NCBI GenBank assembly: GCA_002389505.1
Contig: DGPA01000027.1
Location: 34,209-98,208 of the forward strand
Length of the DNA: 64,000 nt
Origin: Halieaceae bacterium UBA4452
Lineage (GTDB): Bacteria; Pseudomonadota; Gammaproteobacteria; Pseudomonadales; Halieaceae
Direction: 5' to 3'
Position numbers and translations under genes: made by a program. Under the pieces are notes generated by a model, which saw nothing but the letters and a program-made list of their open reading frames with translations, was not told the origin of the DNA and made no database searches. Position 1 is the stretch's first letter. Each line of letters opens with the position of its first letter. Positions 43,302 to 53,700 of this stretch are shown piece by piece.

Positions 43302-44222
43302 ATGACGATTCGATATGATGACAAAATCGCCATTGTCACCGGCGCAGGCAATGGCCTTGGTCGCAGCCATGCTATTGAGCTGGCAAAGCGCGGTGCCAAA
43401 GTGGTGGTTAATGACCTGGGGGGCTCCGTATCAGGTGAAGGCTCCAATAGTGATGCAGCGCTCGCTGTGGTCGCAGAGATTACTGCCCTCGGTGGCGAAG
43501 CAATGGCGCACCCCGCCAATGTCGCTGACTTTGATCAAGTGCAAGACATGGTGCAAAAAACCATGGATCGCTGGGGTCGAATAGACATTTTGGTTAACAA
43601 TGCGGGGATTTTGAGGGATAAAAGTTTTACCAAAGTCAGCATGGATGATTTCCGACTTGTGGTCGATGTTCATCTCATGGGTACGGTGTATTGTACCAAA
43701 GCGGTGTTTGATATTATGAAAGCGCAAGAGTACGGGCGCATCGTCGTGACCACCTCGTCCAGCGGCTTGTATGGCAACTTTGGGCAAACGAATTACGGTG
43801 CTGCGAAGATGGGTGTCGTGGGGTTGATGAATACCCTTGCCCAAGAGGGGGCTAAGTACAATATACGCACCAATGCGTTGGCGCCAACGGCAGGTACGCG
43901 CATGACCGAGGGCCTTATGTCGGCGCAAGCCTTTGGTTTGTTAACGCCAGAAGCAGTGACGCCAGCGGTGTTGTTTTTGGTCTCTGAAAATGCGCCGACG
44001 CGAACGATTTTGGCGGCGGGAGCGGGGTCTTTTGCGGTGGCAAAAATCGTCGAGTCCGACGGAATGTGGCTGCCTGAAGCGGAGCAGACGCCTGAGGGTC
44101 TTGAAGCCCATTGGGAGGCGATTGCTAATGGTGGTGAAACGCCACTGCAAGCCGGTTTTGAACAGACTTTCAAAATGGTAGGAAAAGCAGCGCAAGGTAA
44201 AGGGATAACGCTCGAGGGGTAA
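43302..44222 (+). CDS. SDR, (3R)-hydroxyacyl-CoA dehydrogenase type
   Basis: 306 aa SDR resembling the dehydrogenase domain of peroxisomal multifunctional enzyme 2 (HSD17B4). The NAD motif is TGAGNGLGRSHAIELAKRGA, followed by the long VVNDLGGSVSGEG loop that marks this group, then NNAGILRD, SSSGLYGNFGQTNYGAAK (catalytic Ser, Tyr, Lys), and VSENAPTR. It would oxidise the (R)-3-hydroxyacyl-CoA delivered by the MaoC hydratase, so the two fit as a matched R-stereochemistry pair. GAGGGGGAG is the ribosome site. Confidence 0.9.
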   Translation: MTIRYDDKIAIVTGAGNGLGRSHAIELAKRGAKVVVNDLGGSVSGEGSNSDAALAVVAEITALGGEAMAHPANVADFDQVQDMVQKTMDRWGRIDILVNNAGILRDKSFTKVSMDDFRLVVDVHLMGTVYCTKAVFDIMKAQEYGRIVVTTSSSGLYGNFGQTNYGAAKMGVVGLMNTLAQEGAKYNIRTNALAPTAGTRMTEGLMSAQAFGLLTPEAVTPAVLFLVSENAPTRTILAAGAGSFAVAKIVESDGMWLPEAEQTPEGLEAHWEAIANGGETPLQAGFEQTFKMVGKAAQGKGITLEG

Positions 44223-44306
44223 TCCGCCGGCGTAGCTATCGCGACGTAAAGCGCGTTAACAGGAAAGACTTGGCACCCATGTAATCGTCTACTCAGGAGT
44301 AAACTC

Positions 44307-45485
44307 ATGAAAGAAGCAGTCATTGTTTCCACCGCTCGAACGCCAATCGGCAAAGCCTTCCGCGGCAGTTTTAACAACACTCCCTCGCCCACGCTGGCTG
44401 GGCACGCGGTGCGCGCCGCGGTGGAGCGCGCCGGGATCGATCCGGCGCAGGTCGATGACTGCATCATTGGCTGCGCTATGCCGCAAGGCACTCAGGGCCA
44501 TAATGTGGCACGTAATAGTGCGCTGCGCGCTGGCTTGCCGGTCACCGTATCGGGCATGACGATAGATCGGCAGTGCTCTTCGGGTTTGATGGCGGTGGCG
44601 ACCGCCGCGAAGCAGGTTATGTACGACGGCATGAACGTAGTTGTTGGAGGGGGAGTCGAATCTATTTCTCTGGTACAAAACGACAAAATGAATCTCCATA
44701 GGGTCGTTGACGAAGAGCTCGTTGCCCTACATAAAAATATTTATATGCCCATGCTCCAAACCGCCGAAGTGGTAGCCAAGCGTTATGACATTGGTCGCGA
44801 TGCGATGGACGAGTACGGTTTGCAGTCACAGCTACGGGTAGCTGCGGCTTACGAAGCGGGCGCTTACGACGCGGAAATTATATCCGTGACAGCCAATCGC
44901 ATTACTTGGGATAAAGAGACGGGTGAGCAGTCAGAGGGCGAGGTCACGGTGAGTCGCGATGAAGGCGTCCGTGCCTCTACCCTGGAGGGTGTACAGGGGT
45001 TGAAAACGGTGATTGAAGGGGGATCCATTACCGCGGGCAATGCGTCGCAGCTATCTGATGGAGCCGCCGCACAGGTTGTCATGGACAGTAAGATGGCGGA
45101 GCAACTGGGTTTGCAGCCACTCGGCGCCTATCGAGGGATGGCGGTGGCCGGATGTGAGCCTGATGAGATGGGCATCGGCCCCGTCTTTGCAGTCCCCAAA
45201 CTGCTCAAGCAACATGGCCTGAGCGTAGATGACATTGGCTTGTGGGAGCTGAACGAAGCGTTCGCAGTACAAGTGTTACATTGCCGCAATCAGCTGGGTA
45301 TCGATAACGATAAACTCAACGTCAATGGTGGTGCTATTGCGGTCGGTCATCCCTATGGAATGAGCGGTTCACGTATGATTGGCCATGCGTTACTGGAAGG
45401 TAAGCGCCGCGGTGTCAAGTATGTGGTGGTCACCATGTGTGTGGGTGGTGGTATGGGCGCTGCTGGTTTGTTTGAGGTTTACTGA
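44307..45485 (+). CDS. Thiolase (acetyl-CoA C-acyltransferase)
   Basis: 392 aa thiolase that cleaves 3-ketoacyl-CoA with CoA, or condenses acetyl-CoA in reverse. The acyl-accepting Cys90 lies in IDRQCSSGLMAV, the His/Asn motif in LNEAFAVQVLHC, and the proton-donor Cys in VTMCVGGGMGAAGLFE. GGGAIAVGHPYGMSGSRM provides the second His. Start at an ATG following AGGAG. The gene ends one base before the next start. Probably the last step of the cycle. Confidence 0.94.
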   Translation: MKEAVIVSTARTPIGKAFRGSFNNTPSPTLAGHAVRAAVERAGIDPAQVDDCIIGCAMPQGTQGHNVARNSALRAGLPVTVSGMTIDRQCSSGLMAVATAAKQVMYDGMNVVVGGGVESISLVQNDKMNLHRVVDEELVALHKNIYMPMLQTAEVVAKRYDIGRDAMDEYGLQSQLRVAAAYEAGAYDAEIISVTANRITWDKETGEQSEGEVTVSRDEGVRASTLEGVQGLKTVIEGGSITAGNASQLSDGAAAQVVMDSKMAEQLGLQPLGAYRGMAVAGCEPDEMGIGPVFAVPKLLKQHGLSVDDIGLWELNEAFAVQVLHCRNQLGIDNDKLNVNGGAIAVGHPYGMSGSRMIGHALLEGKRRGVKYVVVTMCVGGGMGAAGLFEVY

Positions 45486-45486
45486 T

Positions 45487-46473
45487 ATGACCAAAGCATT
45501 GGTATGTCGAGAACACGGTCTTCCCGAGACGCTTGACCTGACCGCGGACTGGGTACTGCCCGAACTGGGTGATCACGATGTGCGCATCCGGGTTTGCGCG
45601 GCGGGTCTCAACTTTCCTGACGTGTTGATTATTCAGGGTAAGTACCAAATGCAGCCCGATTTACCCTTTGTCCCAGGTGGTGAATGTGCCGGCGTCGTTG
45701 AGGCGGTGGGCGCTGCAGTCACCCGCTGGCAGATAGGTGACGAAGTGATTCACGCCTCGGGTGCCGGCAGTTTTAGTGAAGCTATCGTTGCCAATGAGCA
45801 CACCTTCATGTCAAAACCCAAGGCTCTGTCGATGGTCGAAGCGGCGGGTATTGGCATCACCTATTTTACCTCTTATCACGCCCTCGTTCAGCGCGCTCAA
45901 CTCCAGCCAGGTGAAACCTTGTTGGTGTTGGGTGCGGCGGGTGGAGTTGGTAGTACGGCGGTAGAGCTGGGTAAAGCCCTTGGTGCCAAGGTAATTGCTG
46001 CAGCGAGCAGTGACGAAAAGCTCGAACTGTGCAAACAACTGGGTGCCGATGAGGTGATTAACTACGGCACTGAAGACCTCAAAGGTCGACTTAAAACCCT
46101 CACCGGTGGGCGCGGTGTCGACGTGGTGTATGACCCTGTCGGCGGAGATTTTAGTGAGATTGCCGTCCGCTCCATGGCATGGAAGGGCCGATTCCTCGTG
46201 GTGGGCTTTGCCAATGGTCCTATACCCAGTATCGCGCTTAATTTAACCCTCTTGAAGGGTTGCCAAATTGTGGGGGTATTCTGGGGCCGGTTTGTGGGAG
46301 AGGAGCCTGAGGTTCATCAGCAAAACATAGCGACGCTGTGGCAGTGGTTTGAGGAGGGCAAGATCAAGCCTGTGGTCACCGACATATTCCCGATTGAGGA
46401 ATACCACAGGGGCTATGCGGCGATGATGGAGCGGCGCGCCAAGGGTAAAGTGATCTTCACCTTTGACCCATGA
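45487..46473 (+). CDS. NADPH:quinone oxidoreductase, MDR/zinc-free alcohol dehydrogenase type
   Basis: 328 aa medium-chain reductase of the quinone oxidoreductase class. It starts with MTKALVCREHGLPETLDL, contains the NADPH-binding GAAGGVGSTAVELGKALGAKVIAA, and lacks zinc-site cysteines. The gene follows the thiolase stop with one base between. In other fatty acid or steroid clusters such genes act as enoyl-CoA reductases or quinone reductases; which of these applies is open. Confidence 0.88.
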   Translation: MTKALVCREHGLPETLDLTADWVLPELGDHDVRIRVCAAGLNFPDVLIIQGKYQMQPDLPFVPGGECAGVVEAVGAAVTRWQIGDEVIHASGAGSFSEAIVANEHTFMSKPKALSMVEAAGIGITYFTSYHALVQRAQLQPGETLLVLGAAGGVGSTAVELGKALGAKVIAAASSDEKLELCKQLGADEVINYGTEDLKGRLKTLTGGRGVDVVYDPVGGDFSEIAVRSMAWKGRFLVVGFANGPIPSIALNLTLLKGCQIVGVFWGRFVGEEPEVHQQNIATLWQWFEEGKIKPVVTDIFPIEEYHRGYAAMMERRAKGKVIFTFDP

Positions 46474-47621
46474 TGCCGTTTAGTTTCCACACCGTACCTG
46501 AGATCATCGTGGGGGCAGATAGCGCCCTCACGCTGGGCTCATTGTGTGAGCGATTAGGGGTTCGCAAGCCGTTACTCGTCACCGATGCAGGCTTGGTTGA
46601 TATCGGTCTTATCGGTCCTGTTGTTTCGGCCATGATACCCCAGTGCCCTGACGTCTCCGTCTTTAGTGGCGTGACTGCAGACCCTGCTGAAGCAGTGGTG
46701 GAGGCGGCCCTCAGTGATCTTCGTGAGCAGCATTGTGACGGCGTGATTGCTGTGGGCGGTGGAAGCTCCATGGATGTTGCCAAGGTGATTGCGGTACTCG
46801 CCGCAGGGGATCAACGGTTAGCTGATATGTATGGCGTTGATCAGGTCAGGGGTGGTCGCCTGCCTCTTATTTTGGTGCCGACCACTGCCGGGACCGGATC
46901 GGAAGTCACCCCGGTGGCGATCATTACTACGGGTGAGACGACAAAAGCCGGTGTTAGCTCGTCAATCCTACTGCCCGATGTGGCGGTGCTCGATGCCAGT
47001 TTAACGCTCGAGCTTCCCAGGGCGGTGACGGCAATGACCGGTATCGATGCCATGGTACACGCTATCGAGGCGTTCACAACGAAACACAAAAAGAACCCCA
47101 TATCGGATGCACTCGCGCTGCGTGCGCTCCGTTTGCTGGCAGGCAATATACACACGGTTATCACGGACGGCACCAACAGTGCAGCGAGGGAGGCCATGCT
47201 GCTTGGCGCACTGTTTGCGGGGCAGGCTTTTGCCAACGCGCCCGTCGCTGCCGTTCATGCGCTTGCCTACCCTTTAGGCGGGCACTATCACATACCGCAC
47301 GGCTTGAGTAATTCGCTCATGCTACCCAGTGTGCTCGCCTTCAATGCCCCGGTAGCGGGCGAGCAATATATTGAGCTGGCGGGGCAATTACCTGGGTCAG
47401 TGGCACTGTCGGTAGACGGCTTTATCGACTGGTTTGAGACCTTAATAGCCGATTCGGGACTGCCGAGGTCTTTACAGGCCGCGGGTGTGCCGGAAGAGGA
47501 TCTATCATTGCTGGCGCGAGACGCCATGTTGCAGCAGCGATTACTGGTCAATAACCCGGTGCCTGTGACTGAAAACGACGCTCTCAAACTGTATCAACGA
47601 GCATGGTCGGGGCTTCGATGA
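46470..47621 (+). CDS. Iron-containing alcohol dehydrogenase
   Basis: 383 aa group III alcohol dehydrogenase. NAD-binding GGGSSMDVAKV is near 94, TAGTGSEVTPVAI near 137, and metal ligands in DAMVHAIEAF and in HALAYPLGGHYHIPHG (His residues near 262-277). Its start overlaps the preceding stop. It would interconvert an alcohol and an aldehyde; the aldehyde dehydrogenase remnant upstream of the operon suggests that a following aldehyde step was once coded nearby. Cytoplasmic. Confidence 0.9.
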   Translation: MMPFSFHTVPEIIVGADSALTLGSLCERLGVRKPLLVTDAGLVDIGLIGPVVSAMIPQCPDVSVFSGVTADPAEAVVEAALSDLREQHCDGVIAVGGGSSMDVAKVIAVLAAGDQRLADMYGVDQVRGGRLPLILVPTTAGTGSEVTPVAIITTGETTKAGVSSSILLPDVAVLDASLTLELPRAVTAMTGIDAMVHAIEAFTTKHKKNPISDALALRALRLLAGNIHTVITDGTNSAAREAMLLGALFAGQAFANAPVAAVHALAYPLGGHYHIPHGLSNSLMLPSVLAFNAPVAGEQYIELAGQLPGSVALSVDGFIDWFETLIADSGLPRSLQAAGVPEEDLSLLARDAMLQQRLLVNNPVPVTENDALKLYQRAWSGLR

Positions 47622-48055
47622 CTCGTCCATCCCCTGCGCAACGAGAGAGTTTTCAGCGATTTTTCCCGGTGCCCACGCGTTGGGCAGATAACGATATCTA
47701 CGGGCACGTCAATAATGTGGTCTATTACGCATGGTTCGACACCGTAGTGAATCAATACTTGATCGAGGCGGGTGGTATGCGCCCTGGCGTCGACTCTGTC
47801 GTTGGCTATGTTGTGTCCTCTGGGTGTCATTATTTTACGCCGGTGGCGTATCCCCAACGGGTGGATTTGGGTCTGAGAATTCTTCGTTTAGGCGAAAAAT
47901 CAGTGACCTGGGAGATAGGTGTTTTTGTTGGCGACGAAACGGTCTCCCGAGCAACAGGCCAATTCACTCATGCGTTTGTCGATCAGGCCAGCGCGCAGGC
48001 GGCCGCCATTCCACCGGCGATTCGCTCCGCTATCGAAAACGATTTCGACGTCTAA
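47618..48055 (+). CDS. 4-hydroxybenzoyl-CoA thioesterase-family acyl-CoA thioesterase
   Basis: 145 aa hot-dog-fold thioesterase with the active-site Asp in WADNDIYGHVNNVVYYAWFD (near 24-40). The ATG overlaps the preceding stop in ATGA, so it is translationally coupled. It probably frees CoA from an intermediate of the pathway. Its last 26 bases overlap the convergent MFS gene. Confidence 0.9.
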   Translation: MTRPSPAQRESFQRFFPVPTRWADNDIYGHVNNVVYYAWFDTVVNQYLIEAGGMRPGVDSVVGYVVSSGCHYFTPVAYPQRVDLGLRILRLGEKSVTWEIGVFVGDETVSRATGQFTHAFVDQASAQAAAIPPAIRSAIENDFDV

Positions 48056-49265
48056 ATCCACTGCCACTCAGGGCCGTCATCAGTGCGATGGTGAGCATGA
48101 CGCTTGCACCTAATGCGGAGTAGGTGGGGTTGAAGGTGTAGAGAGTGCCACAGATGGTTGGACCCAAGACGAAGCCGGCTGCGGGGAACGCATTGACTAG
48201 ACCTGCGACCGAACCCTGCTCCTGAGGGGTGACTGCCAGCGATGCGCCGGCAGCAATAGCCGGTGCCGCCAGTCCCAAGCCAGCGCCCATACAAGCCATG
48301 GCCGCGAGGATGCCCAGAAAAGAACCGGCGATAGCAACGATGAGCGAGCCGAGTAACATCATGCCCACGCCAAACCGTAGCAGGACAATCGGCAGTCCGT
48401 TGAAACGTTGCGCTACGGTTAATTGCATGGTCAGTGACATGAGAGCGGCAGCCATAAGACAGATGCCCATGTGTTGTGCGGTTTCTGTCCCCGTTAGCGA
48501 CAGCATGTCTTGTAGCCTAAAAGCAAGGGTTTGCTGAATACCCGCAAAGCCTGTAAACGCGGTGGCCGAGCAGAGCAGCAGAGCGCGGACTCGCGGATCG
48601 AGTAACGCCAATTTTTTTTGATCCTTGTGTATACCCGACAGTGGTTTATCGCCCGGCAAAAAGCAGGCGATAGCAATGACCGCAACGGTGGCTAAAGCGG
48701 TCGCGGTGTACAATGGGAAGAGCAAGCCTAGGCCGGCGAGTGCGCCTGCCAGAATTGGTCCGATAATCATGCCGAGACTATTCGCCGTTCCCAGTTTCGC
48801 CAGCGTCCGGGTGCGATGCTGAGGCTGGCTGTAATCCGCAGCATAGGCCCCGGTTCCCGGGTTAGTAGCGGACATCACCACTGACTGGCTGCAGCGTACA
48901 GCAAGGGCGGCTGCCAGCAAGGGTAGCCCTGACAGCCAACCGCGCATCGCTGCATCAAATACCAGTGTAAAGCACAAATTTCCGACGGCGTAGCCCACTA
49001 GACCGGCCATAATAACCGGTTTACGGCCGATCCGATCTGAGATCCTACCCCACACCGCCGAAGCCAAACTAAAAACAAGTGCAGAAGATGAGATTAGTAA
49101 ATTGATTTGCAATTCGTTAAAACCGACATCGCGACCCAGCGGTGGCAGTATGGCAAAGATAAATGACTGCCCAATCGCCGTGGTCAGCAAGCCACCAATG
49201 AGCAGACCAAACTGCATTTTGGTTAAAAATTGTTCATCGGGATCGGTAGGCTTATAAACGCTCAT
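48030..49265 (-). CDS. MFS transporter, tetracycline/multidrug-like
   Basis: 411 aa, about 12 membrane segments. The loop signature WGRISDRIGRKPVIMAG between helices 2 and 3 marks the major facilitator superfamily. Start at the ATG giving MSVYKPTDPDEQ; the frame upstream contains no start with a ribosome site. The gene points at the catabolic operon and overlaps the thioesterase by 26 bases at the stop codons. It may export or import a small hydrophobic compound. Confidence 0.88.
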   Translation of the reverse strand: MSVYKPTDPDEQFLTKMQFGLLIGGLLTTAIGQSFIFAILPPLGRDVGFNELQINLLISSSALVFSLASAVWGRISDRIGRKPVIMAGLVGYAVGNLCFTLVFDAAMRGWLSGLPLLAAALAVRCSQSVVMSATNPGTGAYAADYSQPQHRTRTLAKLGTANSLGMIIGPILAGALAGLGLLFPLYTATALATVAVIAIACFLPGDKPLSGIHKDQKKLALLDPRVRALLLCSATAFTGFAGIQQTLAFRLQDMLSLTGTETAQHMGICLMAAALMSLTMQLTVAQRFNGLPIVLLRFGVGMMLLGSLIVAIAGSFLGILAAMACMGAGLGLAAPAIAAGASLAVTPQEQGSVAGLVNAFPAAGFVLGPTICGTLYTFNPTYSALGASVMLTIALMTALSGSGFRRRNRFR

Positions 49266-49583
49266 CAATGACTCGCTACGGTAAAACAGGGCACTGTAGT
49301 GTAAGTGGCAATAAACGCAATCTCTGCTGCTTGTAGATGGACAGTTGCTCCACATTTCAATAGACTACCATCCCAGCCTGTAGAGCTAGCGATGGCGTCC
49401 GGCGCTCACGCAATGAAACCCACTGAATCGGGGTCAAATGCGTTGGGGGACGCAGCTCCAGTGGTATGCGACTCACGCTGTGCTTTATCGCTCTAACACG
49501 ATGTTTCTGGGAATCGAGGACGCCACACGTGCGCCTCTACGTGCGCAAAACCGCCCGGAAGCCATACAGACTGGGAGGTCAAT
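49266..49583. other. Intergenic region between MFS gene and carA
   Basis: This 318-bp divergent spacer must carry the carA and MFS promoters. I saw no PyrR-type or arginine operator, no leader peptide and no clear hairpin. The dnaK-dnaJ-dapB genes that often precede carA in related gammaproteobacteria are not here. Confidence 0.35.
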
Positions 49584-50717
49584 TTGTCAACGCACGCTAT
49601 CCTTGCACTGGAAGATGGCACCATTTTTCGCGGTCTATCTGTCGGCGCGATGGGGTCCACTACGGGGGAGGTGGTATTCAATACCGCCATGACCGGCTAC
49701 CAGGAGATCTTGACCGATCCCTCTTATGCACGTCAAATCGTCACCCTAACCTATCCGCATATTGGCAATACCGGCGTTAATACCGAAGACAATGAATCTG
49801 ATCGTATTCAGGCAGCGGGGCTGATCATTCGTGACCTGCCGTTACTGGCCAGCAATTATCGTTCTGAGCGCGCTTTGGGCGCCTTCCTTGCTGACGAGAA
49901 TACCGTCGCGATTGGCGATATTGACACCCGCAAGCTGACCCGGATTTTACGTGACACCGGGGCGCAAGCGGGTTGTATCATGGCGGGGGATAATGTCAGC
50001 GAAGAAGCGGCGCTTGCTGAGGCGCGGGGCTTCCCTGGTTTGAAAGGCATGGATCTTGCGAAAGAGGTAACCACCCAAGCCAGTTATCCTTGGAGCGAGG
50101 GAAGTTGGCGCTGGAACGAGGGCCATGCTGAGGCGCCTGCTCGGCCTTTTAAGGTGGTGGCACTGGATTTTGGGGTTAAGCGCAATATTCTCAGAATGCT
50201 GGTCGATCGGGGCTGCGATTTAACGGTGTTACCCGCCCAATCAGGGCTAGACACAGTACTGAGCTATCAGCCCGACGGGGTATTCCTGTCCAACGGTCCC
50301 GGCGATCCAGAGCCATGTCATTATGCTATTGATCTCGCTCGCGACCTCATGCAGCGGGGCATACCCCTGTTTGGCATTTGTCTTGGCCACCAAATTATGG
50401 CGCTAGCCAGCGGTGCCAAAACAGAAAAAATGAAATTTGGTCATCATGGCGCTAATCACCCTGTGCAAAATGTAGCCGAGGGTACGGTGATGGTGACAAG
50501 CCAGAATCATGGCTTCACCGTTGCCGAAGACGGGCTGCCTGACAACTTAGTCATCACCCATCGATCACTGTTCGACGGCACTTTGCAGGGCATTGCCCGT
50601 ACCGATGTACCCGCTTATAGCTTTCAAGGACATCCCGAAGCGAGTCCAGGCCCTCACGAGGCAGCGCAACTTTTTGATCCTTTTATTGACGCCATGCGCG
50701 ATACGCAAGCTAACTGA
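49584..50717 (+). CDS. carA: Carbamoyl phosphate synthase, small (glutaminase) subunit
   Basis: 377 aa class I glutamine amidotransferase subunit that hydrolyses glutamine and feeds ammonia to CarB for arginine and pyrimidine synthesis. The N-terminal ALEDGTIFRGLS and the GATase nucleophile Cys266 in PLFGICLGHQIMA are clear; catalytic His and Glu lie in SFQGHPEASPGP. The start is TTG with GGGAGG upstream. It is followed 15 bases later by carB. Confidence 0.96.
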   Translation: MSTHAILALEDGTIFRGLSVGAMGSTTGEVVFNTAMTGYQEILTDPSYARQIVTLTYPHIGNTGVNTEDNESDRIQAAGLIIRDLPLLASNYRSERALGAFLADENTVAIGDIDTRKLTRILRDTGAQAGCIMAGDNVSEEAALAEARGFPGLKGMDLAKEVTTQASYPWSEGSWRWNEGHAEAPARPFKVVALDFGVKRNILRMLVDRGCDLTVLPAQSGLDTVLSYQPDGVFLSNGPGDPEPCHYAIDLARDLMQRGIPLFGICLGHQIMALASGAKTEKMKFGHHGANHPVQNVAEGTVMVTSQNHGFTVAEDGLPDNLVITHRSLFDGTLQGIARTDVPAYSFQGHPEASPGPHEAAQLFDPFIDAMRDTQAN

Positions 50718-50732
50718 CAGCGGAGAATTTTC

Positions 50733-53700
50733 ATGCCAAAACGGACTGATATCGAGAGTATTCTAATCCTCGGTGCAGGCCCCATTGTGATTGGTCAAGC
50801 GTGTGAATTCGATTACTCGGGTGCTCAGGCCTGCAAAGCGCTGCGCGAGGAGGGCTACCGAATCATTTTGGTAAACTCTAATCCAGCGACCATCATGACT
50901 GATCCAGCCATGGCCGATGCGACCTATATTGAGCCTGTCGAATGGCAAACCGTAGCGCGCATCATCGAGCGGGAACGGCCCGATGCTATTTTGCCCACCA
51001 TGGGTGGCCAAACTGCGCTCAACTGCGCACTAAGTTTAGCTGCCGAAGGCGTGCTCGATCGGTACGGTGTTGAGATGATTGGGGCCACAAAAGAGGCAAT
51101 TGATAAAGCTGAGGATCGCGAGCTGTTTGACCAAGCGATGAAGCGTATCGGTTTGGAAACTCCCCGAGCGTCGACCGCCCATACGCTGGAGGAGGCCTTC
51201 GGTGTTTTGGCCGACTTAGGTTTTCCTTGCATTATCCGGCCGTCATTCACCATGGGTGGATCGGGAGGTGGCATTGCCTATAACCGCGATGAGTTTGAAC
51301 AAATTTGTTTGCGCGGTCTCGAACTATCATCAACCAATGAAGTGCTCATTGATGAGTCGCTGATTGGCTGGAAAGAGTATGAAATGGAGGTCGTGCGCGA
51401 CAAAAATGATAACTGTATCATCGTGTGTTGCATCGAAAATTTCGATGCAATGGGCGTTCATACTGGCGACTCCATTACCGTTGCACCAGCGCAGACCCTG
51501 ACCGACAAAGAATACCAAATGATGCGTAACGCTTCCTTGGCAGTACTACGCGAAATTGGTGTCGAGACGGGTGGTTCCAATGTGCAATTTGGGCAGTGTC
51601 CTGACACCGGGCGAATGGTGGTTATCGAAATGAATCCCCGGGTCTCGCGCTCCTCAGCACTAGCCTCAAAGGCGACAGGATTTCCCATCGCTAAAATCGC
51701 GGCCAAGCTCGCTGTAGGCTACACCCTTGATGAGTTGGATAACGATATTACCGGCGGTAAAACGCCGGCCTCCTTTGAGCCATCCATCGATTATGTCGTG
51801 ACTAAAATCCCGCGGTTTGCCTTTGAAAAGTTTGCGACAGCGGATGCGCGTCTCACCACACAGATGAAGTCAGTGGGTGAAGTTATGGCCATAGGGCGAA
51901 CGTTTCAGGAATCTCTCCACAAAGCCTTACGCGGTTTGGAGGTGGGGTCATCGGGATTTGAACCCAAACTGGTTGTTGATGACTTGGACTCCCGGGCGGA
52001 GTTGGTGGATCGATTGACCAATCCAAGTGCTGAACGTCTGTGGTACGTGGCTGACGCGTTTCGCGCCGATTTTACCTTAGACGAAATCTCCAGCTACTCG
52101 GGCATTGATCCATGGTTCCTCGTGCAGATCAAGGATATTGTCGGCCGGGAACAACGATTAAAGGGCCGAGAAATCGATAGCCTTGACGTCGCCGAATTGC
52201 GACAGCTCAAACGCAAAGGCTTTTCCGATATTCGTCTGGCGACATTACTGGGTACGACGGAAAGTGCCGTTCGTGGTCGTCGCCACCGCTTGAATCTCAG
52301 GCCAGCGTATAAACGCGTCGACACCTGCGCGGCTGAGTTTTCGACAGCCACAGCCTACATGTACTCCACCTACGAGGAGGAATGTGAGGCGCAGCCGTCC
52401 ACGAATAAGAAAATTCTCGTCTTAGGCGGTGGACCTAACCGCATTGGTCAGGGGATCGAATTCGACTACTGCTGTGTTCATGCCGCGCTTGCTATGCGGG
52501 AAGACGGATATGAAACCATCATGGTGAATTGCAATCCAGAAACCGTATCGACCGACTACGATACGTCGGATCGACTGTATTTTGAGCCGGTGACCCTTGA
52601 AGATGTACTGGAGATCGTGGCTGTAGAGCAACCAGTAGGCGTCATAGTTCAGTTCGGTGGTCAGACTCCCTTGAAACTCGCGCGTGCCCTCGAGTTAGCA
52701 GGCGTACCCATCATAGGCACCACGCCCGACCAAATCGATCGAGCCGAGGATCGCGAGCGCTTCCAACAGATGATTCAAAAATTGGCGCTCAAGCAACCCG
52801 ATAACACCACCGTTCGCAGCGTTGATCAAGCCGTCGAAGCTGCCCGTCAAATCGGGTATCCGCTTGTGGTCAGACCCTCTTATGTGCTCGGTGGACGTGC
52901 CATGGAGATTGTCCACCGGGAAGAGGATTTATTGCGTTACATGCGCGACGCGGTGCGGGTATCGGATGACTCGCCAGTGCTGCTAGACAGTTTTTTGAGT
53001 GCCGCCATTGAGGTCGACATTGATGCGGTGAGCGACGGGACCGAAGTGGTCATTGGCGCCATTATGCAACATATTGAGCAAGCGGGCGTGCACTCTGGTG
53101 ATTCGGCCTGCTCCTTGCCCCCCTACAGTTTAGCTGCCGATGTACAAAACGCCATGCGCGAGGTGGTGAAGAAAATGGCATTGGAGTTGGAGGTGTGTGG
53201 GCTAATGAATGTACAGTTGGCCTATCAGGACGAACACATTTACGTTATTGAGGTGAATCCTAGAGCGTCACGCACAGTACCCTTTGTTTCTAAGGCGGTG
53301 GGCGTGTCGTTGGCCAAAGTCGCGGCGCGATGCATGGCGGGGCAATCATTGCGCAGCCAAGGTGTGACCGCTGAGGTTATTCCGCACTACTATTCGGTAA
53401 AAGAAGCCGTGCTGCCATTTAATAAGTTTCCCGGCATTGACCCCATACTGGGCCCGGAGATGAAATCCACTGGTGAGGTCATGGGTACGGGTGATACCTT
53501 TGCGGCAGCCTTTGCGAAGGCCCAGTTAGGTGCGGGTGATATCCTCCCTCAGTCGGGACTGGCATTGTTTAGCGTTCGAGATGTTGATAAAGCTGGTGCG
53601 GTAGCCATTGCCGCGCGGCTGGCTAAGCATGGATTTACCCTAGCAGCGACAGGCGGCACCGCTAATGCATTAGAGCACGCGGGCCTCAGTGTGCGCCGAG

